NCBI GenBank assembly: GCA_026874595.1
Contig: CM049316.1
Coordinates: forward strand, 30,609,339 to 30,673,338
DNA length: 64,000 nucleotides
Direction: 5' to 3'
From: Sipunculus nudus
Lineage: Eukaryota; Annelida; Sipuncula; Golfingiida; Sipunculidae
Positions 12,986-26,400 of the stretch are shown piece after piece. Position 1 is the first letter of the stretch; every line of letters begins with the position of its first letter. Below the pieces are notes generated by a model. It ran no database searches, was not told the origin of the DNA, and worked only from the letters and a program-made list of their open reading frames with translations. Made by a program: the position numbers and the translations under genes.

Positions 12986-15900
12986 AAATGCTTCATACAT
13001 TTAAAGTCTCTGAGGGTTTCATGGATACTCTCTGATTGGAGTCTCCAAAAGTTGCTTCTTTGCTATTCTCAACAATTTCAGCAGATATGGTCCACTTTGC
13101 CGAGGATTCATGCCGTGATAGCTCCAGAATTAAGAGTCTTTTATAGTGTTAAACTATGCCAGGCGAGGAATATTTATTATTGCACCAGTAAAAATGACAT
13201 CTATCTGTAGAATGCAGATTGCAGAGGTCAGCCACTCTGTAGCACTTAATTTCTGCTTTCTTTAACAACTGATGTGTCACTTGATATATTACTGTTTAAT
13301 GTCTGAGCTGGAAGTGTACTTTCACAGGCCGGACACCTCAAATTGAGGATTTGTTTTATATCCAAGTGAAAATTTTAATGAAAGACAAAGCAGATATTTT
13401 GCACAAAATTCATTTTTCATTCAATGTACGTTTGCCTCAAGAAGCTGTAATCTTGAAATAATACTCTTGTTGAGCAGAAACATTAATTTTTTTTTGGAAA
13501 TACTGTAATACTGTTTGCATGACATAAGATGGTGTGGACTTAATTAGTTTCTTGGGAATTAAAATGGAATCTGGTTATGAAGTCACAGCATCAGTTGCAA
13601 ACTCAAAAATTTTGAGTGACCAAATTCATAGTTTACAGGAATAGTGGCATCAAACCTGAGATACCAGGGGAAATTTGCTGAAAAGAAATTTAGATCTAGA
13701 GAAACTAAACATGAAGTGCATGCCTTGTACCACAGGAACATTTTTAACTCTGTCAAAATATATTTCTGATATTTTTACCTTTAGAATCTCAGTTAAATGA
13801 GGATTTTTCTTAGTGAAATGGAAAATTACATGTGTTGATTTAAAAAACCAGGGTTTTTATCATTAATAGTGATACATATTTTTGCCTTTTAGTGGCAGTT
13901 AGTAGCATTTGTCTGATGTACTTAGGTTTATAATGATATGGGCTATCATTACACTGATGCATCACAATATATCGGGAAGGTCAAATATGTATTGGCATAA
14001 TAAGACATTCAAATATTGACTACTGTATATATTAACAATATTTAATCATAATGTTGGAAGTAATGCCTGACATAGTTAATAATAATCTCTTAGAATCATA
14101 TAAACATGTAAGTTAAATTGCCAAGGGTCAGAAACAAGTTTTACCATGAGAGGGGGCAGTTTCAGGACATATTATCCACTACTAGTGGTATGCCCATAAT
14201 TTTTTTACATGTGACTTGTAACATCCAGGTTTTAGTGTGTATGCAAAATGGCAGCCCTGCATGAGTGGTTTCGAGAAACTGGCAGATATAAACCTGTCAG
14301 TGTTCAATAACAGCACAGGAATGCGAGACAAGAGTTGTCTGAGAACCATGAGCTTGTAAATTGGGTCTTTCTGCTGGGAAAGTTTAGTTGCTAGGGGAGT
14401 TGTATCAGCAGAGCTTATGTGGGATAACACTTTTTTGGACCGCACCCAAATCCTCAAATTATAGTCAGATGCCTGTAATGTACATGCATCACATGGCAAA
14501 CATATTATTTATGGTTTAGAAATAAATTTTGGGAGGAGTCTTGTTATCTTTATCTAAACAAGGAAGTGAACAGGCTTGGAATGTAAACTTTCATTAACCT
14601 TATATGTATCATACCATGTATCGCATCATGTTTTAACTATCACGACACCATATCATATATCACAAGATAAAGTGTCAATCATTACATCCCTAGTACTGAG
14701 GCTTTAAACGTATGCTAGACAATTTATATATAATATATATGTAAAACATAGCTTCTTTGGAAGGGACTTATGGAAGAGTTATGTGCTTTGGAATAGATTC
14801 AAACTCTATTTATGTCTATTCCTTCATTGCAAGTAAGTTTTGAAAGAATTCAGAAAGTCAGATTTATATATATTTTCCATCAGTGAACAGTGTTGTCATG
14901 ACAATGAATACTTGAATCCAAGCTGGATTACTAATGCCAACTGAATACTCAAAGATTTTGTACAAGTTTTTAGCCCTACATCTGGTAGCATTAGTTTACC
15001 TTTGTGGAGGTTTTTGCTCATTGAGTGCTATACTAGCATGCTGTCATGTTGTAATGGTCTTCATCTTAATTTCTAATCCATGTATTAGGACTTTCAGGAA
15101 CACTGGCAAGCATCTCTTATGCTCAAGGTCTGTTTTCAGTGACCTCAAACAAACAAATTAAACTGCACTGATAATGAGCAACTGACACTTACATTTGACT
15201 GTAGTCAGTCAGTCAGTCATAAAGAGCATGATAAAAAACCATTTACAGATATGATGAAGATGCAAAATAGAAAAAAAATCTCATTATATTTGACATAAAC
15301 TACAAATTTTGACACAAATCCCCTCCCCTTGGGATGCTACCAAAATCCCATTTGATTTTCCAATATTTTGGCCAAAGTGTCCCAACCTCAAAAACTTTTC
15401 TTCCTATTGTCACTGAAACTGGTGACACAATTTTAGTGAAAAGAAATGTGTAAATGTAATTATTATTTTATGCTATCTGTTCCATGTTTTATACTTGAAG
15501 TGATTCAGTCTAATTGCAAAAGTGAACTTTGTATAAATGTGTGTCCATTAGTTGCCAACAAATTATCCATGATCTCATATATTGAATAGTCTCTCTAATA
15601 TGCTGTGATAATTAATGCGTTTACCTGGCTTGAAAAATTTGGTACCTTGAACACCTTTCTTAATTAATTAACACATACCTCGCTACCTGAAGTGGTTTCT
15701 AGAACAGGCATGGGCAGTCAGGCACATCAGTGTGAATAACTACAGGCAGTCCAGATTCACTCTTAATGTGATGTTATACTAGATTGTCATTGGTCATCTT
15801 ATTTTGTTAGCTGTAATTTTATTGGTCATTCTCATACTGCATAGTTTGAGAAAAATTATAAGGTAGAAGTGTTGGAGGGACAAAGCAGACAGATTAGTGA

Positions 15901-16089
15901 GAAATGACAGAATAGAGTCGGGGAAAGAAGAGACAGAATAGGAAGAGAGACAGAGAGTAGAGAGACCTGTAACCATTTGGAACCAACATAAGAATGTACA
16001 TATGTGAAAAATATAGCCCTGCCTGGACTTTAGTATTTGTGTTTATTAATAAAATGCTTCAATAAAACACGATTCCATGTACCAATAGA
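12986..16089. other. No gene seen; one 105-codon minus-strand frame of unknown status
   Basis: The frame at 14182-14499 (minus) is one of the longer ones outside tandem repeats. It has no recognisable motif, an unremarkable composition and no clear splice sites; I treat it as chance. A TCAG run lies near 15206 and a purine-rich patch at 15870-15965. The rest is unique AT-rich DNA. Confidence 0.35.
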
Positions 16090-16965
16090 CTAAACTCAGT
16101 GCCAGCTCTTATCACTAAAGCCCTGTAAAGTCTGTATGGTGAATCCCTGATATTTGCATATTAAGGCGTCACAAGGCTCTTTGAGGACCCGACGATTCCC
16201 CCGTATTTGCATATCAGGCCGTCACGCCTCATGTGAGTGGCATCTTTGCTATGAGAACACCAACAACGGTCCCACAGCTCGACCCGCTTGTTAACATTAG
16301 CACTGAAATCATTTATTCAGGTAGTCCACACATGGACCTAGTGTCCTATGATATATCTCTGCTGAACGAATATTAGGGTCCATGGGCCAAATGTAAGTGC
16401 ATATTGTAAACACTATCACAACAATTTTGTACCGACAGGTCCAGTAAAATTCCTTCTGCCGAGATGACAAGAGCAGCTGGCAACATTTGTCTGAACCTGT
16501 GTATCAACTGTCAAATTGCGACTCGCGAATCATGATCGTTTCAGTTAGCCGGTACATTTTGACTGCGCTCATCTCTTATGCACCTGAATATCTCGTGCTG
16601 GTTAGCTGAGCCAGAGTTTGTTAGGCCTGCATTATGATTAAACAGACCAACTTTCAAGGATGGCGTTCTGATAAAAGTTAACACTGAGGCTGAGGGTTAT
16701 AGTGTTTAAAAGGCTTGCCGAACTCAACATAAGCGATGGCCTAAAACTATAAGGACAAATTAAGTGGAAATATTAGTAGCCAATTGGAAGCCCGAAATAG
16801 GCGATAACTGAATGAACCATGTTGGTTTTGAAAAAGATTCTGGGAAAGACCACTGCTGATGTCACTGGGAAAGACCTTAGTTCAGCGAGGCGGTGATGTG
16901 TGGCGCTGACCGTCTGGGAACCGGCCGTGATTACCTGTCCATGAAATCAGAGGGTCAGATAGTGG
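16090..16965. promoter_or_regulatory. Candidate regulatory island with duplicated octamer sites
   Basis: Two TATTTGCATAT octamer-type sites lie at 16151 and 16204, each followed after about 6 bases by a GTCAC block. Further right are CAGCTGGCAAC, CGACTCGCGAATCATGATCG, AGCCGGTACATTT, GAGGCGGTGATGTGTGGCGC and GAACCGGCCGTGATTACC. The last part reaches nearly 60% GC in a one-third-GC neighbourhood. No coding frame fits. This is the best candidate enhancer in the window on composition and motif grounds. Confidence 0.35.
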
Positions 16966-18320
16966 CAATTTAGTTATATGAGTTGCTGCAAGATAGTGGT
17001 ACTGATACTAAGTGCAATACAATGCGGGAATTTTTTATTTCCCTGTCAGAAGCAACAATTAAGTCATAACTATTTCATGGACTGGGCCAGTCTATGAAAA
17101 ATAAAGAACATCATATCACCAGGAAGAATTTGTCAACTATGATCCTGGAGCTAACCCCAACCCTGTGTCCTGACCAAGCAACAAACTACAAACTTGGTTA
17201 GACCATTGAAAACACTGATGTTGTCAGACTGTAACCTTGAATAATATTCATGTTAGTCAGGTTAGGTTAAGTTTTGTGATAAATGTATAAAATATAGAAA
17301 CTAAATTAATTACGGTATGTAGTAAGCTGTATACTGGATGACAATACCACAGGATCAGCTAGTCATATCTTGTGGCAAAGGAAGTGATGTCACATGCATG
17401 TTTAAATAGTATTTTAAAAATATGTAAAATGTAATAGAACAGGTGTGTGCTTCAGTTCCCATTTCACAACAAAATTTAAAATTTAAAATTGCAAATACAT
17501 GCACTTTTCACCCAAAAAAATTGCAGAGTGTTTACAATTAATCTTCCATGCTTATCTTTAGTTATTGCATGAACCCCTGTAACATGCACTGTTACTCTAC
17601 CATATTCACTTAAAATGAACTGGTTGGAATATTCTCCAAAATCTTGATTGTGTTAGGCTTACATGCTTTGCAATATGAGCAATCCCATTTGAAGGTTGGG
17701 ATGACCCCAGACACTCTAATATTATTTAAATCCTGGTCTGCAGGATTTACAATGTTAATTATTAATTAGAAACATGATTTTACATATCTTGTTATTTTGA
17801 CATGATCATCGATCATTCCTTTTCTGTCACTCTATAAAAAAGGGGAAAGATGAATATATGTGTCTGTGATTACAATTATTTTTCTGCAGATCTGATTGTT
17901 GATTTGCATATACCCATGTAGCACTTGCCTGATGTGAAACAATTATATGTAACAGGGCTTATTGTGAGATTCCTACTGGCTTAAGAACATTGATATCAGT
18001 AGTTTTCTGAAGAAATAAAAAGGTTGTAGAATATTTTGCATCCATCATGGCCCACTTGAGTGATCATTCAGTCACTCATCTTATCAACAGATGGCAGCAA
18101 ATTTGAGATACTCAGAAAGTTGGTTGTCAGTTACTAGTGTATTTTCCCTGCTGCTAATGATATATATATATATATATAATTCATTATACCTTCACCAGGT
18201 GGCAAGAGGTATTATACATTACCCTCGATTTGTCATTCAGCAAATTTACATAAAAGTACTGAAGAGATTTTGTTGAAATTTTGTGGAGGGTGAGGAAACA
18301 CCTAAGAAATGATCCATTAA

Positions 18321-18625
18321 AGGGGTAGGACATACCTTAGTGGTAAGGGCGTTGGACTTCATAGCTGAAGGTCCGTGGATTGAACCCCTCTGATGCCTAA
18401 ATAGCATTATGGTGAAATCTTGTTGAACCTCAGAGATTTGCTCTAATGTCTCAAGAGATTATGAGTTCTGGATAATTCTAACCCCAATGTATATAAAACC
18501 TGAAATCCAGAAGGCTTAATAACAGCATACCATTCTTGTATGGATACCTTCATCCTTGTGTAATAGACAGTGCCACCAACAAGCCATGGAGCTAGCCTAT
18601 TAAAAAAACAAAAACAAAAAACAAT
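18321..18625 (+). mobile_element. tRNA-derived SINE
   Basis: CTTAGTGGTAAGGGCGTTGG (A box) and GTGGATTGAACCCC (B box) lie 35-40 bp apart near the left end. The body follows, and an A-rich tail (AAAAAAACAAAAACAAAAAA) ends near 18624. The family differs from the SINE at 33225 in its body. A diverged relative starts at 38830. Confidence 0.62.
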
Positions 18626-18719
18626 CCATTAAATTTTGGTGGCAATCTTGATCACCATTAAAGTTAAATTAAAAATGAAAAGATTCTGTGCAATTGTTGT
18701 AATTAATTAATTCCATGTT

Positions 18720-18890
18720 GTAGTTGAGTCATGACCCTCCAAGGCTAAGGCCAGGTCTGGGTCATGGCCCTCCGAGGCTGAGACTGAGTCCAAGTCACCA
18801 CCCTCTGAGAGCCTAATCTAAATCCGAGGCTTGTTGAATCCAGCCTCGAGACTGGCTTTGAGGCCTAGACGAGTTTCGAGACCCCCAACA
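18720..18890 (+). other. GC-rich stretch with repeated CCGAGGCT/CTCGAGACT text
   Basis: GTCATGACCCTCCAAGGCT and GTCATGGCCCTCCGAGGCT are direct repeats about 45 bp apart. They are followed by CCGAGGCTTG, GCCTCGAGACTGG and GTTTCGAGACC. It is clearly richer in GC and CpG than its flanks. No gene or known repeat is recognised. Confidence 0.35.
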
Positions 18891-19960
18891 CTTATTTTAT
18901 TATAATCTATATATGAGATCTGTACTGGAGGTGTCCTGGGGTGGGGTTATTAAAACAGTGACAGGTTAGGACACCCACACAGCAAAGATCATTCTTGAAG
19001 TGGTTTGAAAAATCTGACCCCATCTTGTTATTTACATATTTACATTTATATTGTGGTAGCCTAACACAGACAAAAAATATGGTTACCTTAGCAATAATTC
19101 TATTGTCATGTATACTTGGTTTTTAGTAGTACAGAACTTGGAGTGTGTAAAGAATTCAGAATATTTGTGCTGTCTGTTAATTATGCTTTTCTGTGGCTGA
19201 TGATTAGCATAAAATATATGTATGATTCTGATAGATACAAACACAAACTGAAATCACCATATTTATCTGAGAGATAATAAAAAAAGTTAAAACATAAAAT
19301 ATCGTTTCTTAATCAGAATAAAAAATTTTTGACAGTTTTTCCCAGATTTCATCACATGATTGCTTAATAAAATGTGAACATTAGTGAAGCATATAATGAA
19401 AACTGTCTGAACTGCAAGGTGTGCATCATGAAACAAATTGCATGAATATAATCATGCTAAATTGTTATTTGAACTCTCACCAGGTAGAGCCACATGTTGA
19501 GAACCACAAGATGCATCAAGATACATTTCACAATTTCCCATTGCTGGGGCAAGCTAGTGATCATTGACGAAGTATCATCTTACAGACTAGTGATACAGAT
19601 GTCTGACATATTTTATATGAATATTTTAAAAATATGTATAATGTTATGTTTACGATTTTTTTGTTAAAATATTTTTGAGAGATGTATTCATATCATGCAC
19701 CTCTGATGACACAAACACAATTCTTTGTTGCTGCAATTAACCAGGTTCACATAATATATTAATTTAATATTTAAATTTTAGGAAGACTGGGCTAACTCTT
19801 ATTATGAATATTCATCAATGTGCATCCAGGTTTCATTTCCCACAGAGAGGTCATTGTAGTAACATCTTTTATACACTGTTGAGTCCAGGGGTTGGCTTTC
19901 AGGATTATATTATCTGTAGTATGAGTATGCTTACATGTTCATTTTATTATATGCCTTACA

Positions 19961-20142
19961 GTGGTAGATCCAGAGGGGGGTGCAGGGAGTCAGGACCCCC
20001 TCCTTTCAAGCGGCAACAACCTTTCTTTCATTGATTTGAAAAAATTTTTTCTAGAGCCTGGAACCTTTTTATGTTTTCTTATGAGAATAGCTTCCTGGGT
20101 TGGACCCTCTCCTTTAAAAAATCCTGGATCTGCCCTTTCATT
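19961..20142 (+). mobile_element. Short GGTAGATCC-type MITE-like repeat
   Basis: It begins GTGGTAGATCCAG and ends CTGGATCTGCCCTTT, which is inverted similarity of about 13 bp. Internal text includes GGACCCCCTCC and GGACCCTCTCC. It is a short relative of the element at 48900. The overlapping small open frames here are not genes. Confidence 0.45.
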
Positions 20143-20848
20143 ATGTTGTTCCATTTCCAGGCAGTCAAAACCTTCTACCCTTTACTAACTATATGTTCAA
20201 TGTAACATGACAATTACAGGTATCCTGTTTTAATTACCAACTGAATCATTCAGCATTTAGCATTGACTGGTTATGCCCTCTGCTAGCAGTAACCTGAACT
20301 ATACTATCTATGTAATACCAGGACATCATATTTGTAGCAGGCAGCTGACCTGAGGGGAGGGGAAATACTAAGTGAAGAGAAGAGAGCCCTACCCTCACAT
20401 AATTTTTACAGGCAGAGAAGTCAGACATTAATGAACTGAGGTGTTTCTAGCATGTACATTTTGGCTTAATTCTGTGACAGCAGTCCAATCTGCAGTTCAC
20501 AAAAATAAATGGCCTGTCCTTTAAATAAAATTAATTTTGAAAAAGTAAAATCATCATGTGAAACAGAATAATTTAGTCTTACATTCTGGCCTCTTAAAGA
20601 TATTCAATGATTCACTTAGACTGACAAATTAGCGTAAGTTCCCATGTGTTCAGGGAACGCTGAGTGTATAGAATACCCGGAAATGGTTATGGAAATGAAA
20701 ACATATCATTTGTGAAATATTCTGCTGGGAATATTTATTATGTTGGTCTAAAGTCTACTTATATAAGGCTTAGAAAATGTAACTTTAAGTGGGGTATTTC
20801 AAACTGATTGAAAAATGAAAAATGTCTGATGAAAACCTGTCCTTAATA

Positions 20849-23448
20849 TTTTTAGCTCAGCTGACTATAAGTCATCTGAGCTATAGTCATGGTCCATTGT
20901 CCGTCGTCCGTCCGTCTATCCGTCGTGCCGTCCGTCCGTCCGTAGATGTGGCATGTTTTGAAACCGTAAGACCTAGGAATCCAAAATTTGGCATAATGTT
21001 AGATGTCCCCAAGATCTCCTACCAAGCCGAAAACTGGGTCTTTGCAACTTTGTTCCTTTGAGAAATTAAGGAAAAACCTCAATTTTTTATTAAAAACCTA
21101 TTTTCATACTTCAGGACTGCCCAATATCAAAACCACTCATCTGTTTTTCCTCATATTTACCATAAATATTCCTCTATATAGTTCCTATGTACATGCCAGA
21201 AATTATGTCTGTATTATTTAATTTAAAAAAGTAATGGGCCCAAACATAATGCATTTTGTAAAAATTCAGGAAATATATTTGATCGCTTAACACAAAAAAT
21301 GTTAAAGCTATGGACCTTTTTTCCAGTAATATAACTTTAATTAATCAAAATTAAATTGTATACCCAAAATTAGATGAAAATCTTTAAAATATTAATAAAA
21401 ATAAAAAATTGGTACCTTAAATTTTGCCCAAATTTGACCATGGCACGTTTTTTTCCTGTAAGTACTGTGGATTTAATTTTCACAGCATGTTTTTGTTAGC
21501 ATTTCAACTGTTAATATCAACAATTTGAAACCAGTTGATCAAATACTGTAGATTTTATTCAAGTTTTCAAGCACCATGTAACATATTGTTTACATCAAGC
21601 TAGTGTTATGCAGTTTGCAAGAGCTCAGCTCCCCAGCTTCAGCTCTAAGTTCCTTAAATTTGGCATACAGTTAGATGTCTCCAAAATCCCCTACCATGCC
21701 AAGAATTTGGTCACTAGGACTTAATACCTTCGAGATATTAATGAAAAACTTCATTTTTCCATTAAAACCCCTTTGTTACACTTCAATACTGCCAAATATC
21801 AAAACCACTGATCTGACTTTAATCATAAATAATATACATTTTTTTCAATCTCTATGCACATGCCAGAATGATGTCAGTATTGCGTAATTGTTTTAAGTTA
21901 TGGGCCCAAACATAATGCACTTTGTAAAAAATCAAGAAATATATTTACTCCCTTAACAAGGGCATCGCTGAAGCTAGAGATTTTTTTGTCAGGGATGTAA
22001 CATTATTTAATCAAGATTCAATTGAATACCCAAAATTAGTTCTGAATTTATAAATTTTATAAGTTATTAGTATAAATATAAAATTAGTACCTTAAATTTT
22101 GCCCAACTGTGACCATGGCACGTTTGTTTCCCGTGAGCACTGTTGATATAATTTTCATATCATGCACACATAAGGATTTCAGCTTTTTAGTTTAGAAAGC
22201 TGAAAGAAATTGGCCAAAAATTGTAGCTTTTATTATTGTTTTTTATAAGACCCTGTCAGACTTTGGCTCTCTCCAACCCCTCTTGAGTCACCTGTATTAT
22301 GCATGCTTGAGGCGAGGCATACATGGAATCCAGGCAGCTTATGGCCAGCCACAGTTGATCCAGGTGTCCAACCCAACTCATCAAGTAGTTTTAACCAACA
22401 ACATAACAATAAACAATAAATTAATAAATTTTTATTGGTTTTTAATAACAAATTAAAGAAAAATAGAAAAGGAATTTGTTAGTTTATAATAACAGGAAAT
22501 TAACTTGCAGTTACTGATGATATAAGAATCTTGTATCGATGGATAGAATGTCACATATTCCAAATAACACCATGCAGTCACCTATGGCATTTTTCAGTTC
22601 AATTTTAATGATAAAGAAGTAAATCATATTATTCATTACTAATCATTAGGGATCATATGAAGGAAATTAATGATAGACAAAGATGCAGTTGATAATATTA
22701 ATCTAGATTCCTACTGTGTCTAGTGTGTACATTGATGTGAAATTAGTCCAAAATGAATTTTTTACAGTTATTTTTTAATATAAATAAAAGCCATAAAACC
22801 AGGTACTTATGATCATTATTTAAATGTGTGAATTTTGTATATTCTGGATTCTCAACATCATTGTTTGGTGAAAACTGAATAAATACCAGACATGGTGTGA
22901 ATACTTTGCAATTGTATTTAAATATGAATATGATTATGTACTCCATTATAAAATTTCTTGCATAAAGAATGGGAATTCAGGTAAAAATGAAAGTATATGA
23001 ATACTCGTGCAAAAACGTTAAAATATATTCATGAATGCATTCATGAATATATTCTTTAATATTGTTTTAATAATCATTTCAGTTATATTTCATTTTAAAA
23101 AATCATATGATTCTCTTATTATTTTTAATAAAAATTATATTTGGGACAATATTTGTATTTTTTTTTAATAAATAGTTAAACTCTTATATTATATGTTCTG
23201 CTTATAAGTTGTATGGCCAAGTCAAAATCTGTGTGACAATAGTACTCCATTTGTTAATAAAATAAACAAAAATCAATCCTCTTCCCTGTCTCCAAAGGAA
23301 CTTTCAAAATCATACATAAGCTAAACAACAACAACTCATAATACAGCTTATATTTATTACCACACAAAACCAGCATGTACCTCATTTCTAAATAATATTT
23401 TTTTATCAGATATAACAGCTGAGCGTCGTGACCCATAGGTCACTTGTT
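20849..23448 (+). mobile_element. Family A repeat, copy 1: non-autonomous Helentron/HINE-like element (2.6 kb)
   Basis: This is a full-length copy of a repeat present three times in the window in the same orientation. The 5' end follows a T run and forms a hairpin at 20854-20882: AGCTCAG and TGACT pair with AGTCA and CTGAGCT around ATA. A GTCC/GTCG simple-sequence run follows (20898-20942). GCTCAGCTG at 20855-20863 returns inverted as CAGCTGAGC at 23416-23424. It is followed by a terminal hairpin GTGACC-CATA-GGTCAC (23428-23443) and the end CTTGTT. The block beginning TTTGGCAT at 20987 is duplicated 672 bp on, at 21659. A 32-bp perfect palindrome spans 23022-23053. There is no long open frame, so it is non-autonomous. 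Terminal hairpin, subterminal inverted repeat and 5' microsatellite match what is known of Helentron-related HINEs; the class assignment is inference. Confidence 0.7.
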
Positions 23449-26400
23449 ATTATATGAAGTGCATAATTTATACTCTTAATAAAATACATTCTTTTTAAAT
23501 TTCTAACATTATTGTAATAAAATTATCTTTTTTCAATGACCAATATAGCGGCTGGTAATAGCAGGAAAACCTTTCTAAATGATGTTGCAAATGCCTTTTG
23601 GGGTAAGGCCAAAAGAAATGTCTTTTATTGATGTTCTCAATTATAACTTCAAATGAAGATAGACTTCTTAGGTTAATTTTAACATAAAATGTATGGCAGA
23701 ACATATTTAAGTCAATTTGTCATTATGAACCCCTCCATCCCCCTCCTCTCCCCATTTATATCAATAGGGCAAGGATAGCCAAATAGAGGAAAACCTTTGG
23801 GACCAGGTTTAATATGGGCCTAAAACAAGTATAAACTGAAGTGGCGGACAAATAAAATTCCATAAATAGGGTTGTTATCTTATCTAACCCCTAGGGGTGT
23901 TATCACATCTGACCCTATATCTGATATGACCCTTTTTAGGAAGTTTGTGTTGGCAGGGTAGCTGATAACCAATAATAAGTAAGGTGGAAAGCACTGTGAT
24001 AAAATGAACATTAAAATGCTCTCCATGCGCTAGGTGTGACAGGCTACTTCAGACAAGCACATGGGGGGCATAAAAGTCCTCACATCAGTTTGTTCTCCTG
24101 GTTGGGTGGCATCCTTGATTAAATTATACAAATTCTTCAGTGAGGACATCCTTTTTGTGAAACAGTTTTATATGTTTAATTTATTGTTATGTGGCTGAGA
24201 TCACAGAATATGTTAAAATTAAGTCTGTTTAAACATAAGGCAATGTGTTGTATCACATATCTCTATTTCAGAATTGTTAAAATATTATACAGTAAAGTAA
24301 AACATAACATCTTTCACAAATGCAAACCATTTTTTAATTAGTTTTTATTTATATGGCAGCTAAAACATTACTTGACAAGTTTGACAGATCCATATCAAAA
24401 ACATATAGAAAACTGCATGATTATGGAGGAGGTTTTTTGTCCTGTGACCAGTACTGTCTTCCCCCAAAGATACTCCGCATTAAGGAGACTTGGGAGGCAA
24501 CAGGTTTCAACCTCAAAACACTTTTCCCTCTGCCCTTTTGAATGCAAAAAACTCTTCTTTTGAAACTGGATTTTATCTGCATTGCCTGAAACTTTTTAAA
24601 CTGATTGTACGTTTCATTTTTGAGTGAATCAGATATATTTGAAGAAATGCACCATGAGGCAGTTTAATATTTGGTAAAAATATCTGTGCATCTGATAACC
24701 CAGTTTATTATTGTGTAATATGAGAACAAAAATAAGTTTAAAATGCTGGATGAGTAGAAAGAGAAGTGCCACAGAATCTAGTTAAACTACAAGATCTTTA
24801 TCCAAAATTACATCAAGGTGAGCTAGTTTAACATTTATCAAAGTTCAGATAAAAAAAAAGAGGAAAGAAATTATTTGTTCAGTAAAACCATGCCAACAAG
24901 ACTAGCAGTGGAACTACCAGATGGGGTTTTGTTATTGTGTTGTCATGTTTCTATGTCTGATAGATCTTGGATTAAAGGTCATGACTAGGCATCGTGGCCA
25001 TAATATTGAGGTTGTCATCTATTAAGGTATTCTGCATATGTGTTCCTTTTTCTCCCAAAATTAGAAAAAAAAAGGGCACATTATTTCACTCAAATAAAGG
25101 CTTTGAGGACTCTCTACTGAGTTTTGACTTTATCATCCATGGCTAATGTTTACTGTCTCTACTGGCTTACAAATGATGAAACCTAAGGTTACCAATAAAA
25201 ACTCTCCAAATTTTTTTTCAAATATCAGAAATTTTAATCAGTTTGCACATGTGGTATCATTTCTAAATTTTGTTTTCCAGAAATCTTAGGTCAAGGTTAA
25301 TGATAATACCATTGTTATTGAATATATGTATATAATTTATAAACTAGATAAAAATTCAAGCTGATAGTATTCAGATTATCATGATCCACAGGTCACAAAT
25401 CATATCATGAAAACAAAAGTGTGATTACAGTGGAAAATATTGTATACCTAGAAACTAAATCTGCTTTTGCTTTCTGTTCATAAGGTGAAAGTACAGGACA
25501 CTGTAATTGTATCACTGATATCAGTAATATAATTTATGCATACACAATCAATAAGATCTGATGGGGATGTAAATCCTGCACCTCCTTAAGTCCTGCAAGA
25601 AAAAAATAAACAAATCATATGTAAAAGAAAATGCCAAAACAGAATCAATACATGCATTCACTATTCAGGTCTATTTGTAAACCTGAGAGATTGCTGAACA
25701 TTTGTAAAACAGTGAAGAATATTTCCATCATACATCAGGACAATACTTTAGAACATTATTTTTTGTAGTTTGCCTTTCCTCGACCTTAAGATAAAATCTA
25801 AAATGTTATCAAATTCACAGGATTCACATAAGTCTAATAAAAATATGCAAAAGGCTTGATAGTGGTACCTTTTGATATATCTTATATCTCATAGATTATG
25901 TAAACAATGGACTCTTTTCCTTAAAAAAACATGTATGTATAGAATGAATGCTCTTTATCAAGATGGTCTCTTTTTCAAATAGTCATAAATCATTGTGTCG
26001 TGCATAAAATATAAATGTTATCTTTTCCAAGACCAGAAATCTTATTTTACACAGTTGGTGCAGCATAGAGGCTTAAACTATGATACCAATATTGGTTTCT
26101 TCAGTGTCAAGCATTTACCCAATCATATGTTTTCCGGTAATTTATAATGTGCTAGAGACAGGTCTAGTTTACAACATTACAGTCCTCATTGTTTGTATTT
26201 CATTCCTATATTTTGTATAGTGAATAAGAGCTTTTTTTTGTATATAAAAAACATCATGATCAAGATTTATCATATTGCCAAGATGTGTTCAGTACCCACC
26301 AGAATTACCAAAGCAAAAGGAATCTTAGTGATATGCACTAATTACTCACTTTTAGTTATGATCCCTTGGATCATTCCTAGTCCCAAGGCATTATGCCAGG

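Larger units (their letters stand above)
16966..20848. other. No gene seen between regulatory island and family A copy 1
   Basis: This contains the SINE at 18321, the GC-rich stretch at 18720 and the short repeat at 19961, plus a short TA run at 18161-18178. The remainder is unique AT-rich sequence with no credible coding frame. Confidence 0.4.

Noticed and set aside
18321-18400. Possible tRNA gene (A and B boxes)
   Set aside because: There is no cloverleaf with a paired acceptor stem. The body and A-rich tail show it is a SINE.
20822-22000. Frames with SPRSPTKPKTGS- or SPKSPTMPRIWS-like starts, also at 42.9 and 56.7 kb
   Set aside because: They recur at the same offset in each family A copy and in its internal duplication, and stop within 70-80 codons. 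They are repeat sequence, not a transposon protein.
24353-24541. 62-codon + strand frame starting at ATG in an AT-rich region
   Set aside because: Composition is plausible but there is no motif, no second exon and only a weak donor. Not reported as a gene.
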